Shown piece after piece: positions 23,532-37,268 of a stretch of 64,000 nt of DNA (positions within the stretch are counted from its first letter, which is position 1; each line of letters opens with the position of its first letter). The notes under the pieces were generated by a model that searched no databases, was not told where the DNA came from, and saw only the letters and a program-made list of their open reading frames with translations. The DNA comes from Gordius sp. MW1 (lineage: Eukaryota > Nematomorpha > Gordioida > Gordea > Gordiidae). The DNA is taken from the NCBI GenBank assembly GCA_964036665.1, contig OZ038530.1, forward strand, positions 2,604,001 through 2,668,000, read 5' to 3'. Both the position numbers and the translations under genes were made by a program.

Positions 23532-25144
23532 GATATCAGAGGTGGACTCCGTGAAAAATTTTTTTTTTGATCATCAAAAATTATTAACTTTAAATCTCGA
23601 TCGCATAGAGCGTGTTTCACAAAAACTAGAGACACGTTTAAAAAGCGATATTCAAACAATCTAAACGCAATACGAAAATTTTAGCTTCTCTCAATCTAAA
23701 ACGTCCAAAAATTCTTATCGAGATTCTAACAAGGACATAATGCTAAGAATATTCACTAACTTTTAAAGATTTTTTCAGCCCCCTTCTGAAAGAATATGAA
23801 AAAAAATATTTTTTTCGACCTCAAGATTTTTTCAAATTTTTTGTTCAACCTTATATCCTAATGAAAATTTTCGATATCAGAGGTGGTTTCCGTGAAAAAT
23901 TTTTTTTTTGATCATCAAAAATTATTAACTTTAAATCTCGATCGCATAGAGCTTGTTCCACAAAAACGAGACACGCTTAAAAAGCGATATTGAAACAATC
24001 TAAACGCAACACGGAAATTTTAACTTCTCTCAATCTAAAACTTCCCCCCGTGCAAAAATTCTTATCGAGATTCTAACAAGGACATAATGCTAAGAATATT
24101 TACTAACTTTTAAAGATTTTTTCATCCCCCTTTCAAAAGAATATGAAAAAAAATATTTTTTTCGACCTCAAGATTTTTTCAAATTTTTTGTTCAACCTTA
24201 TATCCCTATGAAAATTTTCGATATCAGAGGTGGATTCCGTGAAAAAATTTTTTTTGATCATCAAAAATTATTAACTTTAAATCTCGATCGCCTAGAGCTT
24301 TTTTCACAAAAACCAGAAAGCGCTTAAAAAGCGATATTGAAACAATCTAAACGCAACACGGAAATTTAAACTTCTCTCAATCTAAAACTTCCCCCCGTGC
24401 AAAAATTCTTATCGAGATTCTAACAAGGACATAATGCTAAGAATATTTACTAACTTTTAAAGATTTTTTCATCCCCCTTTCAAAAGAATATGAAAAAAAA
24501 TATTTTTTTCGACCTCAAGATTTTTTCAAATTTTTTGTTCAACCTTATATCCCTATGAAAATTTTCGATATCAGAGGTGGATTCCATGAAAAAATTTTTT
24601 TTGATCATCAAAAATTATTAACTTTAAATCTCGATCGCCTAGAGCTTTTTTCACAAAAACCAGAAAGCGCTTAAAAAGCGATATTGAAACAATCTAAACG
24701 CAACACGGAAATTTAAACTTCTCTCAATCTAAAATTTCCCCCCGTGAAAAAATTCTTATCGAGATTCTAACAAGGACATAATGCTAAGAATATTTACTAA
24801 CTTTTAAAGATTTTTTTAGCTACATTTACAAAGAATATGAAAAATTATTAACTTTAAATCTCGATCGCATAGAGCTTGTTTCACATAAACTAGAGACAGG
24901 CCTAAAAAGCGATATTGAAACAATCTTAACGCAACACGAAAATTTTAATTTCTCTCAATCTAAAATTTCCCCCCGTGAAAAAATTCTTATCGAGATTCTA
25001 ACAAGGACATAATGCTAAGAATATTTACTATCTTTTAAAGATTTTTTCATCCCCCTTTCGAAAGAATATGAAAAAAAATATTTTTTTCGACCTCAAGATT
25101 TTTTCAACTTTTTTGTTCAACCTTATATCCTCATGAAAATTTTC
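23532..25144 (+). repeat. f-containing segment, copy 1 (1,613 bp)
   Basis: Units at 23532 (GGACTCC), 23873 (GGTTTCC), 24220 and 24567 (both f: CCCTATG, GCCTAGAGC, GAAAGCGCTT with palindrome AAGCGCTT), followed by a truncated unit. The first three recur 1,613 bp later at 25145, 25486 and 25833. The second f unit has GGATTCCATG, one base different from its neighbour. Confidence 0.8.
24840..24844 (+). repeat. Deletion junction giving a 231-bp truncated unit, copy 1
   Basis: GAATATG is joined directly to AAAATTATTAAC, so about 115 bp are lost, including the GATATC anchor, and the anchor spacing becomes 578 bp. The join falls in a run of A present at both sides (microhomology). The preceding CTACATTTACAAAG variant is shared by all three copies of this junction. 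Confidence 0.9.
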
Positions 25145-27093
25145 GATATCAGAGGTGGACTCCGTGAAAAATTTTTTTTTTGATCATCAAAAATTATTAA
25201 CTTTAAATCTCGATCGCATAGAGCGTGTTTCACAAAAACTAGAGACACGTTTAAAAAGCGATATTCAAACAATCTAAACGCAATACGAAAATTTTAGCTT
25301 CTCTCAATCTAAAACGTCCAAAAATTCTTATCGAGATTCTAACAAGGACATAATGCTAAGAATATTCACTAACTTTTAAAGATTTTTTCAGCCCCCTTCT
25401 GAAAGAATATGAAAAAAAATATTTTTTTCGACCTCAAGATTTTTTCAAATTTTTTGTTCAACCTTATATCCTAATGAAAATTTTCGATATCAGAGGTGGT
25501 TTCCGTGAAAAATTTTTTTTTTGATCATCAAAAATTATTAACTTTAAATCTCGATCGCATAGAGCTTGTTCCACAAAAACGAGACACGCTTAAAAAGCGA
25601 TATTGAAACAATCTAAACGCAACACGGAAATTTTAACTTCTCTCAATCTAAAACTTCCCCCCGTGCAAAAATTCTTATCGAGATTCTAACAAGGACATAA
25701 TGCTAAGAATATTTACTAACTTTTAAAGATTTTTTCATCCCCCTTTCAAAAGAATATGAAAAAAAATATTTTTTTCGACCTCAAGATTTTTTCAAATTTT
25801 TTGTTCAACCTTATATCCCTATGAAAATTTTCGATATCAGAGGTGGATTCCGTGAAAAAATTTTTTTTGATCATCAAAAATTATTAACTTTAAATCTCGA
25901 TCGCCTAGAGCTTTTTTCACAAAAACCAGAAAGCGCTTAAAAAGCGATATTGAAACAATCTAAACGCAACACGGAAATTTAAACTTCTCTCAATCTAAAA
26001 TTTCCCCCCGTGAAAAAATTCTTATCGAGATTCTAACAAGGACATAATGCTAAGAATATTTACTAACTTTTAAAGATTTTTTTAGCTACATTTACAAAGA
26101 ATATGAAAAATTATTAACTTTAAATCTCGATCGCATAGAGCTTGTTTCACATAAACTAGAGACAGGCCTAAAAAGCGATATTGAAACAATCTTAACGCAA
26201 CACGAAAATTTTAATTTCTCTCAATCTAAAACTTCCCCCCGTGCAAAAATTCTTATCGAGATTCTAACAAGGACATAATGCTAAGAATATTTACTAACTT
26301 TTAAAGATTTTTTTAGCCACCTTTCGAAAGAATATGGAAAAAAATATTTTTTTCGACCTCAAGATTTTTTCAAATTTTTTGTTCAACCTTATATCCTCAT
26401 GAAAATTTTCGATATCAGAGGTGGATTCCGTGAAAAAATTTTTTTTTGATCATCAAAAATTATTAATTTTAAATCTCGATCGCATAGAGCGTGTTTCACA
26501 AAAACTAGAGACACGTTTAAAAAGCGATATTCATACAATCTAAACGCAATACGAAAATTTTAGCTTCTCTCAATCTAAAACGTCCAAAAATTCTTATCGA
26601 GATTCTAACAAGGACATAATGCTAAGAATATTTACTAACTTTTAAAGATTTTTTCAGCCCCCTTTCGAAAGAATATGAAAAAAAATATTTTTTTCCACCT
26701 CAAGATTTTTTCAAATTTTTTGTTCAACCTTATATCCTCATGAAAATTTTCGATATCAGAGGTGGATTCCGTGAAAAAAAATTTTTTTTGATCATCAAAA
26801 ATTATTAACTTTAAATCTCGATCGCATAGAGCGTGTTTCACAAAAACTAGAGACACGTTTAAAAAGCGATATTCAAACAATCTAAACGCAATACGAAAAT
26901 TTTAGCTTCTCTCAATCTAAAACGTCCAAAAATTCTTATCGAGATTCTAACAAGGACATAATGCTAAGAATATTTACTAACTTTTAAAGATTTTTTCAGC
27001 CCCCTTTCGAAAGAATATGAAAAAAAATATTTTTTTCCACCTCAAGATTTTTTCAAATTTTTTGTTCAACCTTATATCCTAATGAAAGTTTTC
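25145..27093 (+). repeat. 3,306-bp-spaced duplication, copy 1
   Basis: Units at 25145, 25486, 25833, 26411 and 26752 match those 3,306 bp downstream. Shared private variants include GGACTCC, CCCCCTTCTGAAAG, the f unit, the truncated-unit junction and ATTAATTTTAAATC in place of ATTAACTTTAAATC. Matching ends near 27094, where an e unit begins here but a c unit begins in the other copy. Confidence 0.85.
26106..26110 (+). repeat. Truncated-unit deletion junction, copy 2
   Basis: This is the same join as at 24840 (GAATATG to AAAATTATTAAC, after CTACATTTACAAAG). The identical breakpoint and flanking variant indicate one deletion that was later copied. Confidence 0.9.
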
Positions 27094-28450
27094 GATATCA
27101 GAGGTGGATTCCGTGAAAAAATTTTTTTTTGATCATCAAAAATTATTAACTTTAAATCTCGATCGCATAGAGCGTGTTTCACAAAAACTAGAGACACATT
27201 TAAAAAGCGATATTGAAACAATCTAAACGCAACACGAAAATTTTAACATCCCTCAATCTAAAACTTCCCCCCGTGCAAAAATTATTATCGAGATTCTAAC
27301 AAGGACATAATGCTAAGAATATTTACTAACTTTTAAAGATTTTTTCAGCCCCCTTTCGAAAGAATATGAAAAAAAATATTTTTTTCGACCTCAAGATTTT
27401 TTCAAATTTTTTGATCCTCATGAAAACTTTCGATATCAGAGGTGGATTGCGTGAAAAATTTTTTTTTTGATCATCAAAAATTATTAACTTTAAATCTCGA
27501 TCGCATAGAGCTTGTTTCACATAAACTAGAGACAGGCCTAAAAAGCGATATTGAAACAATCTTAACGCAACACGAAAATTTTAATTTCTCTCAATCTAAA
27601 ACTTCCCCCCGTGCAAAAATTCTTATCGAGATTCTAACAAGGACATAATGCTAAGAATATTTACTAACTTTTAAAGATTTTTTTAGCCACCTTTCGAAAG
27701 AATATGAAAAAAAATATTTTTTCGACCTCAAGATTTTTTCAAATTTTTTGTTCAACCTTATATCCTAATGAAAATTTTCGATATCAGAGGTGGATTCCGT
27801 GAAAAAAAAATTTTTTGATCATCAAAAATTATTAACTTTAAATCTCGATCGCATAGAGCTTGTTTCACACAAACTAGAGACAGGCCTAAAAAGCGATATT
27901 GAAACAATCTTAACGCAACACGAAAATTTTAATTTCTCCCGTGCAAAAATTCTTATCGAGATTCTAACAAGGACATAATGCTAAGAATATTTACTAACTT
28001 TTAAAGATTTTTTTAGCCACCTTTCGAAAGAATATGAAAAAAAATATTTTTTTCGACCTCAAGATTTTTTCAAATTTTTTGTTCAACCTTATATCCTCAT
28101 GAAAATTTTCGATATCAGAGGTGGATTCCGTGAAAAAATTTTTTTTTGATCATCAAAAATTATTAACTTTAAATCTCGATCGCATAGAGCGTGTTTCACA
28201 AAAACTAGAGACACGTTTAAAACGCGATATTCAAACAATCTAAACGCAATACGAAAATTTTAGCTTCTCTCAATCTAAAACGTCCAAAAATTCTTATCGA
28301 GATTCTAACAAGGACATAATGCTAAGAATATTTACTATCTTTTAAAGATTTTTTCATCCCCCTTTCGAAAGAATATGAAAAAAAATATTTTTTTCGACCT
28401 CAAGATTTTTTCAACTTTTTTTTCAACCTTATATCCTCATGAAAATTTTC
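27094..28450 (+). repeat. Mixed segment e-c-331-a
   Basis: Units at 27094 (e, 338 bp), 27432 (c after the 11-bp deletion), 27780 (331-bp type lacking 18 bp) and 28111 (AAACGCGATATTC, 340 bp, one base short in TTTTTTTTCAACC). These join parts of the six-unit block to parts of the 4,439-bp repeat. Confidence 0.75.
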
Positions 28451-30399
28451 GATATCAGAGGTGGACTCCGTGAAAAATTTTTTTTTTGATCATCAAAAAT
28501 TATTAACTTTAAATCTCGATCGCATAGAGCGTGTTTCACAAAAACTAGAGACACGTTTAAAAAGCGATATTCAAACAATCTAAACGCAATACGAAAATTT
28601 TAGCTTCTCTCAATCTAAAACGTCCAAAAATTCTTATCGAGATTCTAACAAGGACATAATGCTAAGAATATTCACTAACTTTTAAAGATTTTTTCAGCCC
28701 CCTTCTGAAAGAATATGAAAAAAAATATTTTTTTCGACCTCAAGATTTTTTCAAATTTTTTGTTCAACCTTATATCCTAATGAAAATTTTCGATATCAGA
28801 GGTGGTTTCCGTGAAAAATTTTTTTTTTGATCATCAAAAATTATTAACTTTAAATCTCGATCGCATAGAGCTTGTTCCACAAAAACGAGACACGCTTAAA
28901 AAGCGATATTGAAACAATCTAAACGCAACACGGAAATTTTAACTTCTCTCAATCTAAAACTTCCCCCCGTGCAAAAATTCTTATCGAGATTCTAACAAGG
29001 ACATAATGCTAAGAATATTTACTAACTTTTAAAGATTTTTTCATCCCCCTTTCAAAAGAATATGAAAAAAAATATTTTTTTCGACCTCAAGATTTTTTCA
29101 AATTTTTTGTTCAACCTTATATCCCTATGAAAATTTTCGATATCAGAGGTGGATTCCGTGAAAAAATTTTTTTTGATCATCAAAAATTATTAACTTTAAA
29201 TCTCGATCGCCTAGAGCTTTTTTCACAAAAACCAGAAAGCGCTTAAAAAGCGATATTGAAACAATCTAAACGCAACACGGAAATTATAACTTCTCTCAAT
29301 CTAAAATTTCCCCCCGTGAAAAAATTCTTATCGAGATTCTAACAAGGACATAATGCTAAGAATATTTACTAACTTTTAAAGATTTTTTTAGCTACATTTA
29401 CAAAGAATATGAAAAATTATTAACTTTAAATCTCGATCGCATAGAGCTTGTTTCACATAAACTAGAGACAGGCCTAAAAAGCGATATTGAAACAATCTTA
29501 ACGCAACACGAAAATTTTAATTTCTCTCAATCTAAAACTTCCCCCCGTGCAAAAATTCTTATCGAGATTCTAACAAGGACATAATGCTAAGAATATTTAC
29601 TAACTTTTAAAGATTTTTTTAGCCACCTTTCGAAAGAATATGGAAAAAAATATTTTTTTCGACCTCAAGATTTTTTCAAATTTTTTGTTCAACCTTATAT
29701 CCTCATGAAAATTTTCGATATCAGAGGTGGATTCCGTGAAAAAATTTTTTTTTGATCATCAAAAATTATTAATTTTAAATCTCGATCGCATAGAGCGTGT
29801 TTCACAAAAACTAGAGACACGTTTAAAAAGCGATATTCATACAATCTAAACGCAATACGAAAATTTTAGCTTCTCTCAATCTAAAACGTCCAAAAATTCT
29901 TATCGAGATTCTAACAAGGACATAATGCTAAGAATATTTACTAACTTTTAAAGATTTTTTCAGCCCCCTTTCGAAAGAATATGAAAAAAAATATTTTTTT
30001 CCACCTCGAGATTTTTTCAAATTTTTTGTTCAACCTTATATCCTCATGAAAATTTTCGATATCAGAGGTGGATTCCGTGAAAAAAAATTTTTTTTGATCA
30101 TCAAAAATTATTAACTTTAAATCTCGATCGCATAGAGCGTGTTTCACAAAAACTAGAGACACGTTTAAAAAGCGATATTCAAACAATCTAAACGCAATAC
30201 GAAAATTTTAGCTTCTCTCAATCTAAAACGTCCAAAAATTCTTATCGAGATTCTAACAAGGACATAATGCTAAGAATATTTACTAACTTTTAAAGATTTT
30301 TTCAGCCCCCTTTCGAAAGAATATGAAAAAAAATATTTTTTTCCACCTCAAGATTTTTTCAAATTTTTTGTTCAACCTTATATCCTCATGAAAACTTTC
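28451..30399 (+). repeat. 3,306-bp-spaced duplication, copy 2
   Basis: Units at 28451, 28792, 29139, 29717 and 30058 repeat those at 25145-27093. The ATTAATTTTAAATC variant (29767) and the truncated-unit join (29412) are both present. Small differences, such as CACCTCGAG at 30002 and AAATTATAAC at 29281, mark private changes after the duplication. Confidence 0.85.
29412..29416 (+). repeat. Truncated-unit deletion junction, copy 3
   Basis: Third occurrence of the join GAATATG to AAAATTATTAAC, after the same CTACATTTACAAAG variant, inside copy 2 of the 3,306-bp duplication. Confidence 0.9.
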
Positions 30400-32461
30400 G
30401 ATATCTGAGGTGGATTGCGTGAAAAATTTTTTTTTTGATCATCAAAAATTATTAACTTTAAATCTCGATCGCATAGAGCTTGTTTCACATAAACTAGAGA
30501 CAGGCCTAAAAAGCGATATTGAAACAATCTTAACGCAACACGAAAATTTTAATTTCTCTCAATCTAAAACTTCCCCCCGTGCAAAAATTCTTATCGAGAT
30601 TCTTACAAGGACATAATGCTAAGAATATTTACTAACTTTTAAAGATTTTTTTAGCCACCTTTCGAAAGAATATGAAAAAAAATATTTTTTTCGACCTCAA
30701 GATTTTTTCAAATTTTTTGTTCAACCTTATATCCTCATGAAAATTTTCGATATCAGAGGTGGATTCCGTGAAAAAAATTTTTTTTGTTCATCAAAAATTA
30801 TTAACTTTAAATCTCGATCGCATAGAGCGTGTTTCACAAAAACTAGAGACACGTTTAAAAAGCGATATTCAAACAATCTAAACCGCAATACGAAAATTTT
30901 AGCTTCTCTCAATCTAAAACGTCCAAAAATTCTTATCGAGATTCTAACAAGGACATAATGCTAAGAATATTTACTAACTTTTAAAGATTTTTTCAGCCCC
31001 CTTTCGAAAGAATATGAAAAAAAATATTTTTTTCGACCTCAAGATTTTTTCAAATTTTTTGTTCAACCTTATATCCTAATGAAAATTTTCGATATCAGAG
31101 GTGGTTTCCGTGAAAAATTTTTTTTTTGATCATCAAAAATTATTAACTTTAAATCTCGATCGCATGGAGCTTGTTCCACAAAAACGAGACACGCTTAAAA
31201 AGCGATATTGAAACAATCTAAACGCAACACGGAAATTTTAACTTCTCTCAATCTAAAACTTCCCCCCGTGCAAAAATACTTATCGAGATTCTAACAAGGA
31301 CATAATGCTAAGAATATTTACTAACTTTTAAAGATTTTTTCATCCCCCTTTCGAAAGAATATGAAAAAAAATATTTTTTTCGACCTCAAGATTTTTTCAA
31401 ATTTTTTGTTCAACCTTATATCCTAATGAAAGTTTTCGATATCAGAGGTGGATTCCGTGAAAAAATTTTTTTTTGATCATCAAAAATTATTAACTTTAAA
31501 TCTCGATCGCATAGAGCGTGTTTCACAAAAACTAGAGACACATTTAAAAAGCGATATTGAAACAATCTAAACGCAACACGAAAATTTTAACATCCCTCAA
31601 TCTAAAACTTCCCCCCGTGCAAAAATTATTATCGAGATTCTAACAAGGACATAATGCTAAGAATATTTACTAACTTTTAAAGATTTTTTCAGCCCCCTTT
31701 CGAAAGAATATGAAAAAAAATATTTTTTTCGACCTCAAGATTTTTTCAAATTTTTTGATCCTCATGAAAACTTTCGATATCAGAGGTGGATTGCGTGAAA
31801 AATTTTTTTTTGATCATCAAAAATTATTAACTTTAAATCTCGATCGCATAGAGCTTGTTTCACATAAACTAGAGACAGGCCTAAAAAGCGATATTGAAAC
31901 AATCTTAACGCAACACGAAAATTTTAATTTCTCTCAATCTAAAACTTCCCCCCGTGCAAAAATTCTTATCGAGATTCTAACAAGGACATAATGCTAAGAA
32001 TATTTACTAACTTTTAAAGATTTTTTTAGCCACCTTTCGAAAGAATATGGAAAAAAATATTTTTTTCGACCTCAAGATTTTTTCAAATTTTTTGTTCAAC
32101 CTTATATCCTCATGAAAATTTTCGATATCAGAGGTGGATTCCGTGAAAAAATTTTTTTTTGATCATCAAAAATTATTAACTTTAAATCTCGATCGCATAG
32201 AGCGTGTTTCACAAAAACTAGAGACACGTTTAAAAAGCGATATTCATACAATCTAAACGCAATACGAAAATTTTAGCTTCTCTCAATCTAAAACGTCCAA
32301 AAATTCTTATCGAGATTCTAACAAGGACATAATGCTAAGAATATTTACTAACTTTTAAAGATTTTTTCAGCCCCCTTTCGAAAGAAGAAAAAAAATATTT
32401 TTTTCGACCTCAAGATTTTTTCAAATTTTTTGTTCAACCTTATATCCTAATGAAAATTTTC
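30058..32461 (+). repeat. 2,745-bp-spaced duplication, copy 1
   Basis: Seven units from 30058 to 32124 reappear at offsets of 2,743-2,745 bp. The shared private change GATTCTTACAAGG (30599, 33343) and the c-a-b-e-c order support it. Private changes in this copy include GATATCTGAGG at 30400, TTTGTTCATC at 30785 and an extra C in AAACCGC at 30881. The copy ends where a unit with TTCAAATCTCG (32462) replaces the b unit found in the other copy. Confidence 0.85.
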
Positions 32462-32802
32462 GATATCAGAGGTGGTTTCCGTGAAAAATTTTTTTTTTGA
32501 TCATCAAAAATTATTAACTTCAAATCTCGATCGCATAGAGCGTGTTTCACAAAAACTAGAGACACGTTTAAAAAGCGATATTCAAACAATCTAAACGCAA
32601 TACGAAAATTTTAGCTTCTCTCAATCTAAAACGTCCAAAAATTCTTATCGAGATTCTAACAAGGACATAATGCTAAGAATATTTACTAACTTTTAAAGAT
32701 TTTTTCAGCCCCCTTTCGAAAGAATATGAAAAAAAATATTTTTTTCCACCTCAAGATTTTTTCAAATTTTTTGTTCAACCTTATATCCTCATGAAAATTT
32801 TC

Positions 32803-35208
32803 GATATCAGAGGTGGATTCCGTGAAAAAAAATTTTTTTTGATCATCAAAAATTATTAACTTTAAATCTCGATCGCATAGAGCGTGTTTCACAAAAACTA
32901 GAGACACGTTTAAAAAGCGATATTCAAACAATCTAAACGCAATACGAAAATTTTAGCTTCTCTCAATCTAAAACGTCCAAAAATTCTTATCGAGATTCTA
33001 ACAAGGACATAATGCTAAGAATATTTACTAACTTTTAAAGATTTTTTCAGCCCCCTTTCGAAAGAATATGAAAAAAAATATTTTTTTCCACCTCAAGATT
33101 TTTTCAAATTTTTTGTTCAACCTTATATCCTCATGAAAACTTTCGATATCAGAGGTGGATTGCGTGAAAAATTTTTTTTTTGATCATCAAAAATTATTAA
33201 CTTTAAATCTCGATCGCATAGAGCTTGTTTCACATAAACTAGAGACAGGCCTAAAAAGCGATATTGAAACAATCTTAACGCAACACGAAAATTTTAATTT
33301 CTCTCAATCTAAAACTTCCCCCCGTGCAAAAATTCTTATCGAGATTCTTACAAGGACATAATGCTAAGAATATTTACTAACTTTTAAAGATTTTTTTAGC
33401 CACCTTTCGAAAGAATATGAAAAAAAATATTTTTTTCGACGTCAAGATTTTTTCAAATTTTTTGTTCAACCTTATATCCTCATGAAAATTTCGATATCAG
33501 AGGTGGATTCCGTGAAAAAAATTTTTTTTGATCATCAAAAATTATTAACTTTAAATCTCGATCGCATAGAGCGTGTTTCACAAAAACTAGAGACACGTTT
33601 AAAAAGCGATATTCAAACAATCTAAACGCAATACGAAAATTTTAGCTTCTCTCAATCTAAAACGTCCAAAAATTCTTATCGAGATTCTAACAAGGATATA
33701 ATGCTAAGAATATTTACTAACTTTTAAAGATTTTTTCAGCCCCCTTTCGAAAGAATATGAAAAAAAATATTTTTTTCGACCTCAAGATTTTTTCAAATTT
33801 TTTGTTCAACCTTATATCCTAATGAAAATTTTCGATATCAGAGGTGGTTTCCGTGAAAAAATTTTTTTTTGATCATCAAAAATTATTAACTTTAAATCTC
33901 GATCGCATGGAGCTTGTTCCACAAAAACGAGACACGCTTAAAAAGCGATATTGAAACAATCTAAACGCAACACGGAAATTTTAACTTCTCTCAATCTAAA
34001 ACTTCCCCCCGTGCAAAAATACTTATCGAGATTCTAACAAGGACATAATGCTAAGAATATTTACTAACTTTTAAAGATTTTTTCATCCCCCTTTCGAAAG
34101 AATATGAAAAAAAATATTTTTTTCGACCTCAAGATTTTTTCAAATTTTTTGTTCAACCTTATATCCTAATGAAAGTTTTCGATATCAGAGGTGGATTCCG
34201 TGAAAAAATTTTTTTTTGATCATCAAAAATTATTAACTTTAAATCTCGATCGCATAGAGCGTGTTTCACAAAAACTAGAGACACATTTAAAAAGCGATAT
34301 TGAAACAATCTAAACGCAACACGAAAATTTTAACATCCCTCAATCTAAAACTTCCCCCCGTGCAAAAATTATTATCGAGATTCTAACAAGGACATAATGC
34401 TAAGAATATTTACTAACTTTTAAAGATTTTTTCAGCCCCCTTTCGAAAGAATATGAAAAAAAATATTTTTTTCGACCTCAAGATTTTTTCAAATTTTTTG
34501 ATCCTCATGAAAACTTTCGATATCAGAGGTGGATTGCGTGAAAAATTTTTTTTTTGATCATCAAAAATTATTAACTTTAAATCTCGATCGCATAGAGCTT
34601 GTTTCACATAAACTAGAGACAGGCCTAAAAAGCGATATTGAAACAATCTTAACGCAACACGAAAATTTTAATTTCTCTCAATCTAAAACTTCCCCCCGTG
34701 CAAAAATTCTTATCGAGATTCTAACAAGGACATAATGCTAAGAATATTTACTAACTTTTAAAGATTTTTTTAGCCACCTTTCGAAAGAATATGGAAAAAA
34801 ATATTTTTTTCGACCTCAAGATTTTTTCAAATTTTTTGTTCAACCTTATATCCTCATGAAAATTTTCGATATCAGAGGTGGATTCCGTGAAAAAATTTTT
34901 TTTTGATCATCAAAAATTATTAACTTTAAATCTCGATCGCATAGAGCGTGTTTCACAAAAACTAGAGACACGTTTAAAAAGCGATATTCATACAATCTAA
35001 ACGCAATACGAAAATTTTAGCTTCTCTCAATCTAAAACGTCCAAAAATTCTTATCGAGATTCTAACAAGGACATAATGCTAAGAATATTTACTAACTTTT
35101 AAAGATTTTTTCAGCCCCCTTTCGAAAGAATATGAAAAAAAATATTTTTTTCGACCTCAAGATTTTTTCAAATTTTTTGTTCAACCTTATATCCTAATGA
35201 AAATTTTC
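32803..35208 (+). repeat. 2,745-bp-spaced duplication, copy 2
   Basis: Units at 32803, 33145, 33493, 33834, 34181, 34519 and 34868 match 30058-32461. The right part is also the first part of the 1,375-bp four-unit repeat. The left five units also match 40693-42409 at an offset of about 7,890 bp. Confidence 0.85.
33145..34518 (+). repeat. Four-unit c-a-b-e higher-order repeat, copy 1 (1,374 bp)
   Basis: Units c (33145, 348 bp), a (33493, 341), b (33834, 347; CATGGAGC) and e (34181, 338). The a unit here has ATTCAAACAATC rather than the ATTCATACAATC of the later copies, and the c unit lacks the upstream 11-bp deletion. Confidence 0.85.
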
Positions 35209-35893
35209 GATATCAGAGGTGGTTTCCGTGAAAAATTTTTTTTTTGATCATCAAAAATTATTAACTTTAAATCTCGATCGCATGGAGCTTGTTCCACAAA
35301 AACGAGACACGCTTAAAAAGCGATATTGAAACAATCTAAACGCAACACGGAAATTTTAACTTCTCTCAATCTAAAACTTCCCCCCGTGCAAAAATACTTA
35401 TCGAGATTCTAACAAGGACATAATGCTAAGAATATTTACTAACTTTTAAAGATTTTTTCATCCCCCTTTCGAAAGAATATGAAAAAAAATATTTTTTTCG
35501 ACCTCAAGATTTTTTCAAATTTTTTGTTCAACCTTATATCCTAATGAAAGTTTTCGATATCAGAGGTGGATTCGGTGAAAAAATTTTTTTTTGATCATCA
35601 AAAATTATTAACTTTAAATCTCGATCGCATAGAGCGTGTTTCACAAAAACTAGAGACACATTTAAAAAGCGATATTGAAACAATCTAAACGCAACACGAA
35701 AATTTTAACATCCCTCAATCTAAAACTTCCCCCCGTGCAAAAATTATTATCGAGATTCTAACAAGGACATAATGCTAAGAATATTTACTAACTTTTAAAG
35801 ATTTTTTCAGCCCCCTTTCGAAAGAATATGAAAAAAAATATTTTTTTCGACCTCAAGATTTTTTCAAATTTTTTGATCCTCATGAAAACTTTC
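34519..35893 (+). repeat. Four-unit c-a-b-e higher-order repeat, copy 2 (1,375 bp)
   Basis: Units at 34519 (c, 349), 34868 (a, 341, ATTCATACAATC), 35209 (b, 347) and 35556 (e, 338). The e unit has the private change GGATTCGG instead of GGATTCCG, shared only with the next copy. Confidence 0.92.
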
Positions 35894-37268
35894 GATATCA
35901 GAGGTGGATTGCGTGAAAAATTTTTTTTTTGATCATCAAAAATTATTAACTTTAAATCTCGATCGCATAGAGCTTGTTTCACATAAACTAGAGACAGGCC
36001 TAAAAAGCGATATTGAAACAATCTTAACGCAACACGAAAATTTTAATTTCTCTCAATCTAAAACTTCCCCCCGTGCAAAAATTCTTATCGAGATTCTAAC
36101 AAGGACATAATGCTAAGAATATTTACTAACTTTTAAAGATTTTTTTAGCCACCTTTCGAAAGAATATGGAAAAAAATATTTTTTTCGACCTCAAGATTTT
36201 TTCAAATTTTTTGTTCAACCTTATATCCTCATGAAAATTTTCGATATCAGAGGTGGATTCCGTGAAAAAATTTTTTTTTGATCATCAAAAATTATTAACT
36301 TTAAATCTCGATCGCATAGAGCGTGTTTCACAAAAACTAGAGACACGTTTAAAAAGCGATATTCATACAATCTAAACGCAATACGAAAATTTTAGCTTCT
36401 CTCAATCTAAAACGTCCAAAAATTCTTATCGAGATTCTAACAAGGACATAATGCTAAGAATATTTACTAACTTTTAAAGATTTTTTCAGCCCCCTTTCGA
36501 AAGAATATGAAAAAAAATATTTTTTTCGACCTCAAGATTTTTTCAAATTTTTTGTTCAACCTTATATCCTAATGAAAATTTTCGATATCAGAGGTGGTTT
36601 CCGTGAAAAATTTTTTTTTTGATCATCAAAAATTATTAACTTTAAATCTCGATCGCATGGAGCTTGTTCCACAAAAACGAGACACGCTTAAAAAGCGATA
36701 TTGAAACAATCTAAACGCAACACGGAAATTTTAACTTCTCTCAATCTAAAACTTCCCCCCGTGCAAAAATACTTATCGAGATTCTAACAAGGACATAATG
36801 CTAAGAATATTTACTAACTTTTAAAGATTTTTTCATCCCCCTTTCGAAAGAATATGAAAAAAAATATTTTTTTCGACCTCAAGATTTTTTCAAATTTTTT
36901 GTTCAACCTTATATCCTAATGAAAGTTTTCGATATCAGAGGTGGATTCGGTGAAAAAATTTTTTTTTGATCATCAAAAATTATTAACTTTAAATCTCGAT
37001 CGCATAGAGCGTGTTTCACAAAAACTAGAGACACATTTAAAAAGCGATATTGAAACAATCTAAACGCAACACGAAAATTTTAACATCCCTCAATCTAAAA
37101 CTTCCCCCCGTGCAAAAATTATTATCGAGATTCTAACAAGGACATAATGCTAAGAATATTTACTAACTTTTAAAGATTTTTTCAGCCCCCTTTCGAAAGA
37201 ATATGAAAAAAAATATTTTTTTCGACCTCAAGATTTTTTCAAATTTTTTGATCCTCATGAAAACTTTC
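35894..37268 (+). repeat. Four-unit c-a-b-e higher-order repeat, copy 3 (1,375 bp)
   Basis: Units at 35894, 36243, 36584 and 36931 have lengths 349, 341, 347 and 338. GGATTCGG in the e unit (36945) is shared with copy 2 only, so copies 2 and 3 form the most recent duplication in this run. Confidence 0.92.

Noticed and set aside
26635..26880. Open frames of 60-81 codons on the minus strand of forward units (and on the plus strand of inverted units)
   Set aside because: The frame is rich in Lys, Phe and Ile because it reads through A-runs and T-runs, it overlaps the opposite-strand frame, and its length changes with tract slippage. It is a shadow of the repeat, not a gene.
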